A DNA stretch of 64,000 bases, taken from the NCBI GenBank assembly GCA_025526995.1, contig JAHLKG010000022.1, positions 62,001 to 126,000 of the forward strand, read 5' to 3'. The stretch is from Powellomyces hirtus (taxonomy: Eukaryota; Chytridiomycota; Chytridiomycetes; Spizellomycetales; Powellomycetaceae). A model generated the notes under the pieces. The model was not told the origin of the DNA. It searched no databases and saw only the letters and a program-made list of their open reading frames with translations. A program made the translations under genes and the position numbers. Below, piece after piece: positions 21,790 through 31,743 of the stretch (position 1 is the stretch's first letter; the number at the start of each line of letters is the position of its first letter).

Positions 21790-24700
21790 ATGTCCGCTGG
21801 AGAGTGCATTATTCCCGGCGCTGTCGGATTGCCGCTGCAAGAGACGTCAACGTGTCTGCCTCATTTCTTGTGCCCGAATTCGACCGACCCGAGCAAGATA
21901 CCGTACTTTTGTCCGCCGACCCAGGAATGTCTATTGGACCGCTTGCTTGGAACTACCTGTGAGGTATGGAGCGCGGATAGCAGATGCGATGGCTTTTGAG
22001 GTGATGGATATGGGCGCTTCCGTCACGAGGATAGGAGACGGACAAAGGAAGATTGCAGGTTATCGCAAAGGGATGGAAGCAAAGCACCGATGCAGGTATT
22101 GCTTTTCATGGCGGAATTGCAAGGAAGCAAAGTGATCGATACATTGAAGTCTTGAACTTGCCCATACATGTCATATCTCCCAAGTCGCTTACCGATACTT
22201 TTTGCCCCTGCCGTCGACTTAGCCACAGGGCGCATACGAACCAGTGGTCTGCCCGGAGGGTTACTATTGCCCCGACCAATTCACGAAAGCAAAATGTCCA
22301 GCAGGATCCTATTGGTAAGAAAGATTACACCGTTGACCACCTTTCAAAAGGTTGTCTCTGATGCACCCCACATATAGTCCAACAGGATCAGTGACTCCAG
22401 TGAAATGTGAGGCGATGAGCTCTTGCCCAGAGGGAGTGGGTTCCCCGGGCTACTATGGCGGCTTCGTGATCTGTTTGATCATCGATCTCTTTCTTGGAGC
22501 GATCGTCTTTTACCTCAAGAGGCTGGAAAGGCGAAAAAGCCGCGGAACTCTGTTTCCAAAGGTTAGCGTCTCTGGTCCACAGCCTAAGAGCATCTCCTGA
22601 CATTTGAATGCATCTCACAGAAAGCAACTTTGGAAATAATTCAGAACAACACCGTTATTCCCGAGAAAGGTGGGGAAATCGAAATGCGAGCGGATAGCGT
22701 TCCCGATGACGTTGAAACCGGAAGTTTTGTGCTGCCAAACGAGGCTTCGGCGCTGCCTGGAACGGAAATCAGCCCCATCCCCAGCGAGCGTGCATCGCTA
22801 CTGGTCAATGCCTTCTCGCGTGCTTCCGGCGGAGGCCACATGAAAATGGAGTTCAAATTTGAGGATCTCGGATTACGGCTAAAAAACGGGCGTCCGATAT
22901 TGGCCGGTGTCAATGGCATGATTCATGCGGGTCATCTCACAGCAATCATGGGTCCCTCCGGTGCTGGCAAAACGACTTTCATGAACGTGCTTATGGGGAA
23001 GGTCCCGAGGACGGACGGTACACTTTTCATCAACGGACTGGAAAGTGAGATGAGCAAGTTCAAGAAAATCATCGGCTATGTTCCCCAAGAAGACGTCATG
23101 TTGCGAGAACTCACGGTTCGCGAAAATATTCTTCACGCGGCCCGAGTCAAACTGCCCTCTGCCTGGACCAACAAGGAAATCGAAGACTATACAGAAGCCG
23201 TCATTGCATCCCTCGGCTTGTCACATGTGGCTCACAGCATCATTGGCGATGAAACAACGCGAGGGGTTTCCGGAGGACAGCGCAAACGAGTCAACATCGG
23301 TATGGAACTGGCAGGAGTGCCGCTCACCCTGTTCCTCGACGAACCCACGTCCGGCTTGGATTCTACCTCGGCATTGTCCGTCTGCGAAAACTTGAAAGAA
23401 GTTGCGCGATTGGGACTGACTGTCGTTTCGGTCATCCACCAACCACGATACGAAATCTTCCGCAGTTTCGACGACATCGTTCTCCTGGTACCTGGCGGGC
23501 AAACAGCGTACATTGGGCCGACCGAGGCTGCTCAGGCGTATTTTGAAGATATGGGCTTCCAGGTACTTGATTCTCGCTGCTTTCTCTGTTCTCAATGCCA
23601 GTCCAATGCTAACGCCCTCGCGTTAGTTTGACCCACGGGCGAACGCGGCTGACCTTCTCATGGACATTCTAGCTGGCAGCGGAGTGAACCACAGGTCTAA
23701 CATGACTCCCGCGGATCTCGTCGCCGCCTGGGAGAAGCGAGCTCGCCAGAACGAAGCTCTGACGGAAACCAAAACTCTCGGGGGCCATGACGACTTCCAT
23801 AACAAGGTCCCGCAGCTCATTCGCGAGAAGGGATCCTGGTGGTACAAGCAGCTTTGGTATTGCCATAATCGGGCTTTGATCCAGCATTATCGTAACCTGT
23901 CTTCGTTCATACTGGAAATTTTTGTTGGATGCTTTGCTGGCGCGATGATCGGTAAGTTGTGCCGCAGGGATCGACAAATAGTCATATTGAATCTCATCGT
24001 TGAAATATGCCCGTTCCAGGTATTGCCACAGGAGGAAACCAGATGTTTAGCGGAGTGTACGTCGTGCCGTACACACTCCTCAGTCCTTCGCCAGTATCCT
24101 GGTTTGTCCCATTGCTCGGCCTGCTCGTTGGCATCATCGTGTCCTTGGCCGTAAGAGATTCCATCCGGAAACCCTTTGATTAGACGAAGCCCAGCTTCTG
24201 TGCTTACGCTTCTCCATATTTTTGCTTTCAGGGCGCTCCCGCCGGCGTCAAAGTCTTTTCGGAAGAACGCACTGTCTACTGGCGTGAAGCGGCATCCGGG
24301 CACAACCGTTTTGCATACTACGTCGGCAAAACCGTCGCCGCAGCGTACAGATTCATCATCTCATCGCTGCATTTCACAGCCACCTACGTCTTCCTCGCGA
24401 AACCGCAATCGGACTTTGCAACACAATTCTTAACCATGATGTTGTTATTTTATGGCGTCTATGGGATGGCCGCTCTGGTCAGCATGATCACGTCTCGGCA
24501 GAATGCAAATTTGATGGCGGTCATTGTATGCTTGTTTGCCTCCATCTTTTGTGGATTTGGACCTTCTCTCAAAGACGCCAAATCGTGGGGTATCATCTTC
24601 ATCTGGGTATGTACTCGCCTCCGTCATCGTAAACCGAGATTTTTGCTGATCAAGTGACATTCCTTTTCGTACACAGCAACTGTCATACAACCGGTGGGCA

Positions 24701-24892
24701 GCTGAAGTTCTCTTCACTGAATATCTGATACCCTTCCGTGGAGTTTACGACATCGATGCCGTTGCTGAATCGACAGGCTACACGCTGGACCGCGTTGGAT
24801 ATGATATTGGAATGATCGTTCTTCTCGGCGCCGTGTGGCGGGTCCTCGCCTTCTTTTGCATGATCCTCTTGAACCGAGACAAGCAAAAATAA
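21790..24892 (+). CDS. ABCG half transporter with Cys-rich N-terminus (plant ABCG24/28-like)
   Basis: Eight exons: 21790-21963, 22223-22314, 22378-22561, 22621-23562, 23627-23951, 24020-24150, 24232-24606, 24677-24892 (812 aa). The N-terminal 115 residues are a Cys-rich luminal region (FLCPNSTDP, FCPPTQECLL, VCPEGYYCPDQF, CPAGSYC), then a membrane helix (YYGGFVICLIIDLFLGAIVF). The NBD has Walker A GPSGAGKTT, signature VSGGQRKRVNIG, Walker B LTLFLDEPTSGLDS and the H-loop SVIHQPRYEIF. Six C-terminal membrane segments follow, giving the reverse NBD-TMD order of the G subfamily. Half transporters dimerise to export lipids or hydrophobic compounds; the substrate is unknown. The second exon joins CE to PQGAYEP across a 259-nt intron, long for this window. 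The start is uncertain: no signal peptide precedes the Cys-rich part, so a 5' exon may be missing. Confidence 0.9.
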
Positions 24893-25738
24893 GAACATCT
24901 TTCAGTTGCGGACTTCTGTTGTATTAATTCTTAGAAGGTGCACTGGATGGATGAAACAGCGACACCTGGCTGTATTAATTTTTAGATTAAATAATAGGGC
25001 AGTAATGATAGTTATGATTTCTTCTAGGAAGTAAAACCTGGACATGAGAGTGTTCCAAACTGGGACGGGAACGTAAACTTTGTGTCATCGAATCGGGCTA
25101 CATTGGTTTGATGTCCTGCTGTTCTCAAGATACATCGATCCACTCGGCCGAGACCTACAGGTTTCGTTATGGTTACAAACGCCTATGCTGCAATTGCATA
25201 TTCGTCGCGTGCTCGCACGCAGCCCATCTCGCGTGTAGCTTGAACTACCGCCTGTGCTGTAATGCCGACGACCATCTCACACAATTGTCGCAGGCAGATT
25301 GGCAGCATCTTGCACAGTGGACGCAACCCATCTCGCGCAATGCCAAAACTACCGCCTGCGCTGCAATTCCCGTCGACCATCTCGCACAATGGTCGCCAGG
25401 CAGATTGGCAGCATCTTGGACAGTGCCCCTTTTGACTTTTTGTCGCCAGGACACGTGAACGATCATGGGGAATCGCTATTTGTTTGTCGCGCTTTACGTC
25501 AGCAAAACGCCTCGTCTCCGACCTGCCCATCGGTTAGTCACTCGCTCAATACGGCATCCGCTAATCCCCCTCATCAGGCACTACATTGGGGAAAACACAT
25601 ACTCAATTCGGCTCCTACCTAATCTGACTGGGACCTGTACCTGCTCGCCCGTTTTATTTACTCTCTTCTTTCTCTATCCCTATCTCTCTCTCTCTTCACA
25701 CGTTTCCACTGAGAAAGCGCCAAAGACCTGAACAGCAA
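24893..25738. other. Intergenic region containing a 104-bp tandem duplication
   Basis: Spacer between the co-oriented ABCG and Rieske genes. The first part is AT-rich (3' UTR-like), the middle holds a diverged tandem repeat (separate entry), and the last 100 bp before the Rieske start is a CT-rich leader with a (TC)n run near 25682-25694. No gene recognised. Confidence 0.5.
25217..25426. repeat. Imperfect tandem duplication, about 104-bp unit
   Basis: Two adjacent copies (25217-25320 and 25321-25426) align from ACGCAGCCCATCTCGCG / ACGCAACCCATCTCGCG through AACTACCGCCTG, CGACCATCTC and GCAGATTGGCAGCATCTTG to CAGTG. They differ by scattered substitutions and small indels. A weaker third piece (CTATGCTGCAATTG, about 25180) may precede them. 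It is not inside a recognised gene; it could be a mini-satellite or a relic of a repetitive element. Confidence 0.8.
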
Positions 25739-28013
25739 ATGTCCGAACACCACCCACGAAGCTCACTGAGCGCACGCGCTACCAGTCTCGAAGGTGGTCT
25801 CAACCACTCGCCGCGTCCGTCTACCATCGCCCACCCGGTCCCCACACAGCCCGCTCCAGGAATGGGTGCGACGCCCGCATTGTGGTTCTCGGCCCCGGAT
25901 CTCCGTCTTGCCCGTGCGGCGGAGGCAGAACTCGTTGAGCCCGAATCGCAGGCTCAGCAGCGTGCTAGAGCGAAATTTTTTGATGAAGTCACGAGTACGG
26001 ATTTGAGGAGGTGGTGGTATCCGGTCAGTGTGTCGGAGGATCTGGGGAAGGAAACGGTTGTGGGAATGACGCTTTTGGTGAGTCAAAGCAAATGAGGTGG
26101 ATGATTCCATCCTTTTTGATGCAGTTTGATGCTGATATGCCGCTCAACCCTCAGGGTGATCCAATTGTACTATGGAGAGACCGGGAAGGCACAGCAGTGG
26201 TATGTGCTCGGGCTCTAAGCACAAAACAGGCGGTTGAATGCTTACACAGCAGCCTTGTTCGCTTATGTTTAGTGCCTTGAAGACAAATGCGCACATCGCA
26301 GCACTCCGCTCTCGCTCGGTCGCATACGCAACGGGGAACTGGAATGCGCGTACGATGGGTGGCGTTACGACTCGGAGGGTAATGTGACGCACATTCCGGC
26401 GCTGCTACCCGATAGGGACATTCCTACCAACGCTTGTGCGAGACGATATCCTACCGTGGAACGAGATGGACTTCTTTGGGTATGTCTAACGTCTCCACCC
26501 TCTTTAGTCTATGTTATAAGTTGCGATGTGCTCATACGGGCAACGCATATTGTAGGTCTGGCCCGGCGACCCCACTCTCCCCGCATACGACATCCATGCG
26601 CGTCTTCCCCCAATCCTGTCTCCCGGCAGCCAATCCACCATGACCGCAGCCGCACCCAGCGTACCCACGGGAGTCGCGCGAGTGACTGACGAGTCTGATG
26701 AGGAACAGACAGATCGGAAGGAGAGTGAAGGGCCTGATGGTGGGGTTGCTGAAGGTGGCGAGGACCATTGGGGAAAAGTGTTTACGAGTGTCACGGATCT
26801 GGATGTGGATCAGAGTGTGTTTGTGGAATGTTTCCTGGATTTCCCACATGTGAGTGGGAGAGCGAGTGTTATTCGCCCTGTTTTTGACGCAGTTACTCAT
26901 GCTCGGTACAATATTGGGTGACTTCTCTGTAGCTGGCATACTCACAACCGTCACACCTCATAACTCATCCGCCGCACCCAGTACCCACTCCGGTGCAAGT
27001 GGAAATTAAATTCGCGGTGGAATCGCCCGGCGTTATGGCCACCATCAATCGCCCGGAAACCAAAGACGCACCCGTGGAAGTGAGATTCATTCCTCCATGT
27101 CATGTAAGTGGGCGAGACCTCAATTGTAGGATCTCTGATAAACGTCGGCGCAGCCCTAACCGAATACACTGTCATTGTGCGTTGCAGGTACAAATTTCCA
27201 GCAACGTGAATGGGTACAAATTCAACCAAACGATCCACTGCGTGCCGACACGACCAGGCCAATCGCGCATCATCTACCGGCATAGCCGCAACTACTGGAA
27301 TTGGGTCGATTGGATGCCATTCGTAGGGTCGTTCTACAACTCCTCTTGGGCAAAGAGGTTGATGAGCGAGTACGCAGTACTGAAGGGCATGCAGGACAGG
27401 TTGAGAGATGGGGCCAAGCCATGGTAAGGCGTTTCAGGCGATACAGACATCCTGATGATTGATGTTAACCTGTGTGGTATGTTCGTGATATAGGAATGCT
27501 CCAATCCAGGCGGATCTCCTCCCACGCTACTACCGCGAATGGTACAAACGGTGCATGGTGAAACACAATCCCTTTTTCAGCACGTTTGCACCCGTGCCAA
27601 CGGGACCAGGGGCGCCGCAAGCTACCTTCATGAACCCATACGGCGTTCCATCCGCGCGTCCGTTCACGATCTCGGCGCCACCCCGCTATACGCTGGCCCA
27701 CATCCCGCATCCGACGCCCTCGCAGCTCGGCATCATCCAAGCTGCCTCGGCGGCGGCGGCCACAGCAGCCGTGCAGGCTTCGGCGGGTGCTAGTCGGAGG
27801 GGAAGCATTGCTAATTTGGTGGGTGTGGGTGGTGTGGGCGGTGGATCGACGGGAAGCCGAAGAGGCAGCATGATGTAAGTGAGCCCCTCTAATGCCCCTT
27901 GGAACGAGATTGCCAGATTCTTAACATGCGTCGTCTATTGCAGCATCATGCCACCGGTTTCCGCTCCCCCGCACAGTAACGCACCTGCCCGGGGCACTAG
28001 CGTTGTAGGGTAA
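25739..28013 (+). CDS. Rieske-type oxygenase-like protein (PAO/TIC55 group) with altered cluster ligand
   Basis: Eight exons: 25739-26077, 26125-26199, 26273-26479, 26556-26849, 26933-27103, 27188-27423, 27494-27874, 27944-28013 (590 aa). Residues 90-140 (DLRRWWYPVSVSEDLGKE, LWRDREGTAV) and the following Rieske region (CLEDKCAHRSTPLSLGRI, ELECAYDGWRYD) place it with pheophorbide a oxygenase/TIC55-like Rieske proteins. The C-terminal part also matches: FNQTIHCVPTRPGQSRIIYR. Rieske ligands expected are C-x-H and C-x-x-H; here C144, H146 and C163 are present but the fourth is Asp166 (codon GAT, 26354-26356). The mononuclear iron region (about 255-280; SVFVECFLDFPH, LAYSQPSH) keeps Asp and His but with unusual spacing and E-C where E-N is usual. 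The C-terminal 110 residues are Ala/Gly/Ser-rich. Catalytic activity is therefore doubtful. No organelle targeting signal is obvious. Confidence 0.85.
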
Positions 28014-28224
28014 CGATATGGGGAAATCCAATGGGCCAAGTGAGTGCCCACCCAGTCAAAACGACCAAAGTACGGGACGAACACAGCAAAAGAAAATATA
28101 TTCCGAGTATCAATGAGTTTCTACTACATAACAATGTTTTTGTTGTCATGACTCTCCTTGGCCACCATTTATTGCGCTCGTATGGCATATGAGCAGATTC
28201 GAGCAGTGTAAGACCGCGCATGGT

Positions 28225-28827
28225 TCATGGAGCAGTCTTTCCCGCAGCCCACGCACACTCGCCATTCTCCTTCCACATGCTCCCATCATCGTAATACTCC
28301 ATCTTCCATATCGGCACCCTGGATTTCAGTTCGTCCAGGATCCAGCCCGTCGCCGCAAGTGCGTCTTTGCGCTGTGGCGACGAGGCGGCTATGATCACCG
28401 ACTCTTGCGCGACGGGGACGGTGCCTGTCCGGTGCGACACCGCCAGACGGATCAGTGCGGGCCAGCGCGCTCGTGCTTCCGTAAGAATCACATGGAGCTG
28501 GGATATGGCCATCGGAACGTACGCCTCATATGAAAGGTGAACCACACGTTTGCTTACCCCATTCACTGGAGTCGGGGAGACGTGATAAATAGTGAACATT
28601 GGGAGTTGAGAGGATAAAAAGCCAACAGTTGGCATTGTCTAGCTTCTCCCGCCCCCCTTTCCATGTCCCTTTTCTTTCTTACCCACGAACGAGTTCCGCG
28701 TTGTTCCTGAGAATGTGGCAATTGCGCCCGCTTCTTCGCTCCGCACAAACTCGACCAGTTTTGTCAAGCTTGGCGGCTCTGCGATCACCTCGACAAAGTC
28801 CCTCTCGGTTTCTTGTCGGGAGGTCAT
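28225..28827 (-). CDS. Molybdopterin synthase large subunit (MoaE/MOCS2B)
   Basis: Two exons: 28827-28683 and 28565-28225 (161 aa), phase 1. Motifs of the catalytic large subunit that transfers sulfur from the MoaD/MOCS2A thiocarboxylate to precursor Z: GAIATFSGTTRNSF, HLSYEAYVPMA, RWPALIRLAVSHRTG, ESVIIAASSPQRKDA and VPIWKMEYYDDGSMWKEN, which holds the conserved catalytic Lys residues. Its presence implies molybdenum cofactor synthesis, hence enzymes such as nitrate reductase, sulfite oxidase or xanthine dehydrogenase elsewhere in the genome. Unlike in animals, no overlapping MOCS2A frame is visible. Divergent from the CFA-like gene with 235 bp between starts. Confidence 0.95.
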
Positions 28828-29062
28828 TGAAGGTTTGTGCAGTCCGTTTCAACAACGAACCCCCAAGTATGTTGACAAAGTGGTGTGACGAGGGGGGTGT
28901 TGGATAATGATGAGGATGATGATCGTGTTTTGGCTCCGCGTCGCTCCCGATCGACTTCGATCATTTTAGACTTGACTTTATCCGCCATGTAGCATTCTCC
29001 TCACTCCAGCATTCCCCCCACATTTTCTGTCACTCACTTGCTCACTCACGCATCAACATACA

Positions 29063-30366
29063 ATGGTCCAGATCCCACCACTCTCCAGCATCTACGAGCC
29101 AGCTCTCGACCAAGGCCTCGTCCCCGACTTTGTCCTCCGTCGCGGTATCCGTCACCTCCTCTCACGCAGGGTCGCGCAGCTCCAGCAAGCCGACAAGGTC
29201 TCGTACATCAAGGGACTCAAGGAGCGCGAAGCCATTGCCGACAACACGAAAGAGGCCAACGAGCAGCACTATGAAGTCCCAACCGAATTCTTCAAGCTGT
29301 GCTTGGGGGAGAGGATGAAGTACAGCTGCTGCTTGTTTGAAGATGGTGAGACGATGCCGCACGATGACGTTTTGTGAAGCGAAATACCCATCAGATTCAT
29401 ACCAGGTGCAAACACCCTGAACGAGGCGGAAGTCAAGATGATGGAGCTTTACGCCCAACGAGCCGGGCTTGTCGACGGAATGACCGTGTTGGACCTTGGT
29501 TGCGGATGGGGCTCGCTGTCTCTGTTTTTGGCCGAGCGCTTCCCCAACTCCAAAATCACTGGTTTGTCCAACTCGGCGACTCAGCGTGAGTCCATCTTGC
29601 AGATGGCTGCAGACCGCGGACTGAACAATGTCGAGATTATTACCGGCGACATCAACTATTACGAGATGGACAGAACGTATGCTTGCGACTCGCCACTTGA
29701 CTGACATTTTAATATTTGTCGACTTATCGATTGTGCTTCCTTCAGATTTGACCGCATCTTCTCCATCGAGATGTTCGAGCATATGAAGAATTACTCTGCC
29801 CTGTTCACTAAAATCTCCAAATGGATCAAACCGGAGACGGGTCGCTTGTTTGTGCACGTCTTTGCCCACCAGACCACCCCCTATGACTTCAAGACCGAAG
29901 ACGACAACTCCTGGATGGCGCGCTACTTCTTCACCGGCGGAACGATGCCGTGTGAAGACCTTTTCCTTTGGTTCCAGCAGGAAGTCGAGGTTCTGGATCG
30001 TTGGACTGTCAATGGCCAAAACTATGGTATGTGCTGAGCAGTCTATCTCGGGCGTGTAAGTCCTACTCAACACTGAAACACCTTTATTGTTTCGCAGCGA
30101 AAACGAGCGAGGAATGGTTGAAGCTTCTCGACTCGAATAAAAGGAAGGCGATGCCGATCCTGGTCAAAGCATATGGAGAGGAAGGCGCCTACATGTGGTT
30201 GCAACGGTGGCGCGTGTTCTACCTTTCGGTCGCGGTAAGTTCAAATTCCAGCTCACCCCGTAGATTTCAACACAAAGCTCATTTGTCATTTATTCGTTAG
30301 GAGCTGTTTAACTACAACCGCGGTAACGAATGGGTGGTCGTCCACTATCTTTTCAAGAGACGTTGA
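29063..30366 (+). CDS. Cyclopropane-fatty-acid-synthase-like SAM methyltransferase
   Basis: Five exons: 29063-29345, 29406-29676, 29746-30026, 30098-30234, 30301-30366 (345 aa). The N-terminal part EANEQHYEVPTEFFKLCLGE and the SAM-binding motif VLDLGCGWGSLSLFLAERFP are typical of the CFA synthase/coclaurine N-methyltransferase group. Further motifs ITGLSNSATQRE, FDRIFSIEMFEHMKNY and HVFAHQTTPYDF, with FFTGGTMPCEDLFLWFQ downstream, also fit. The family transfers a methyl(ene) group from S-adenosylmethionine to lipid acyl chains or to amines. The length (345) and the short N-terminus without a lipid-binding extension are closer to coclaurine-type small-molecule methyltransferases and to short eukaryotic CFA-like proteins than to bacterial CFA synthase (about 380). 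Substrate unknown. Confidence 0.9.
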
Positions 30367-30422
30367 TTTCGTGGAGAAATCCACAAATATGTACACTAGC
30401 TACACCAGCAGCAGCAGCACTT

Positions 30423-31297
30423 TTATATAAACCTCAAGTGATCCGAACCGATAAAGTCTGTAGAATGTTACATAGTTTCAGAACAGACATGATAGTTTTT
30501 GGCGTATCCGAAGGGACGATCTCTGTATATATAAATTGATTGAGCACAACTCACATTTCTGAGGATTCTCCGTGTCTGGGTTTAGAGTGAAGACTTGCGA
30601 AAAGGGCTTGGCAAATTTGTCTTCACCGTATCGAACGTGACCTGTAACAGAGTTTTTTTTTTTTTTTTTTGAGCAATCTTGGCCAAGATCTCCATTCCCC
30701 ATTTTTTCCCGTGCCCACTAACTAACCTGTAACGGTCACCAGTATTTGACCGCGATCTAACAAAATCGAATCAGATGTGACTGAGCGCTTCTTCGCAATT
30801 CTCGGGATCCTAGCCGGGGGCGGTTCGAGCTTGAATCGCCTCAACTGCATCTCCGTTCATCTCCACACATACCGAGGACGGGCTGGGCGTCATACGCGCT
30901 TATAGTGTGATCTGGGCGCGGGGGGAGGGGGCGTCCCAGCAGTTAGTGTCCTTTTGCCATTCCCAACCGCTGCATGAATGAAAAGCACTCTGTACCCGTT
31001 GCCGGCAATTTCAGAAAGAACTCGGAACAGCTCTGCACGCCGGCCAGGGCGGTGCCGTTCCACAGCACGGCGGACGTGGCCTTGTAGAATGCGTGCAGGA
31101 GATGGCGTTGCCGGTCATAGACTTTGTAAAATGTGGGGACAAAACTGTCGGCAGCGCGCGTTGCGACGACGATCTGGGGCAGTGGGGGGGAGAGTGATGG
31201 AGGCGGGACCCGATACGGTGGGGGGGTAAATGATGGAGGAAGCGAGTGGGTGGAGGAGAATTCTGGGTGGTTGGTATACCTCACTTGCTTCTGTCAT
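30423..31297 (-). CDS. NXT1: NTF2-related mRNA export factor NXT1/p15
   Basis: Small partner of the mRNA export receptor NXF1/Mex67. Six exons: 31297-31280, 31173-30996, 30911-30873, 30756-30727, 30641-30555, 30457-30423 (128 aa; human NXT1 140). The NTF2-like fold is recognisable throughout: ADSFVPTFYKVYDRQRHLL, FYKATSAVLWNGTALAGV, SEFFLKLPAT, ISAYDAQPV, GQILVTVTGHVRYGE, FSQVFTLNP and the last strand YFIGSDHLRFI, which parallels the IASDCFRF ending of human NXT1. The last intron was chosen (94 nt) because it restores that strand; without it the frame runs to a stop at 30478 with a tail unlike the family. Exons as short as 18, 30 and 35 nt make this gene easy to miss. It keeps p15 identity rather than the divergent yeast Mtr2 form. 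Confidence 0.9.
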
Positions 31298-31743
31298 GTC
31301 TTAGGGTGGGGTTTGGACAGAGAGAAAGAGGTTTTCCTCACAATATGCGAATGCGAGAGACAGAATGGGTTGGGAGCGAGTATGGAGTTACAGGTGTAGT
31401 GTAGTAAAAATAAGAATAAACAACTCTCGAACGTTAAATGTCAAAACTCCCAGAGGTCGCAGGTTGACAGGTTTTTAGAGTTGAGCTTATTGACAGGAGT
31501 TCGTGACGCGGGGTTCGGGCGCCACCCAGCGGTTCTTGCTGCAACTGTTATTTTTACCTTTTGCAGAGATATTCTCGGTTACAGACGGTTTACGGACCCT
31601 TGCTCTGTCTCCAAAGCGTCGGTAAGTGTTCGGGGGGTATAAAACGTCGTAGACTTGAGGTTCCCCACCGAGAGTGGCCACGACGTGCGAGCGTGGAGTT
31701 TTCAGCAGTCGGTTTTAAAGCGTGCATACCTTTTCTGGACGGA
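31298..31743. promoter_or_regulatory. Divergent promoter region, NXT1/PEX11
   Basis: 446 bp between the two start codons. Open reading upstream of the PEX11 ATG exists but lacks an ATG. No distinct motif recognised. Confidence 0.35.

Noticed and set aside
21964..22222. Extra Cys-containing exon within the long ABCG intron
   Set aside because: No combination of GT-AG sites keeps phase with both neighbours and gives family-like sequence; direct joining gives CE-PQGAYEP, which fits the family.
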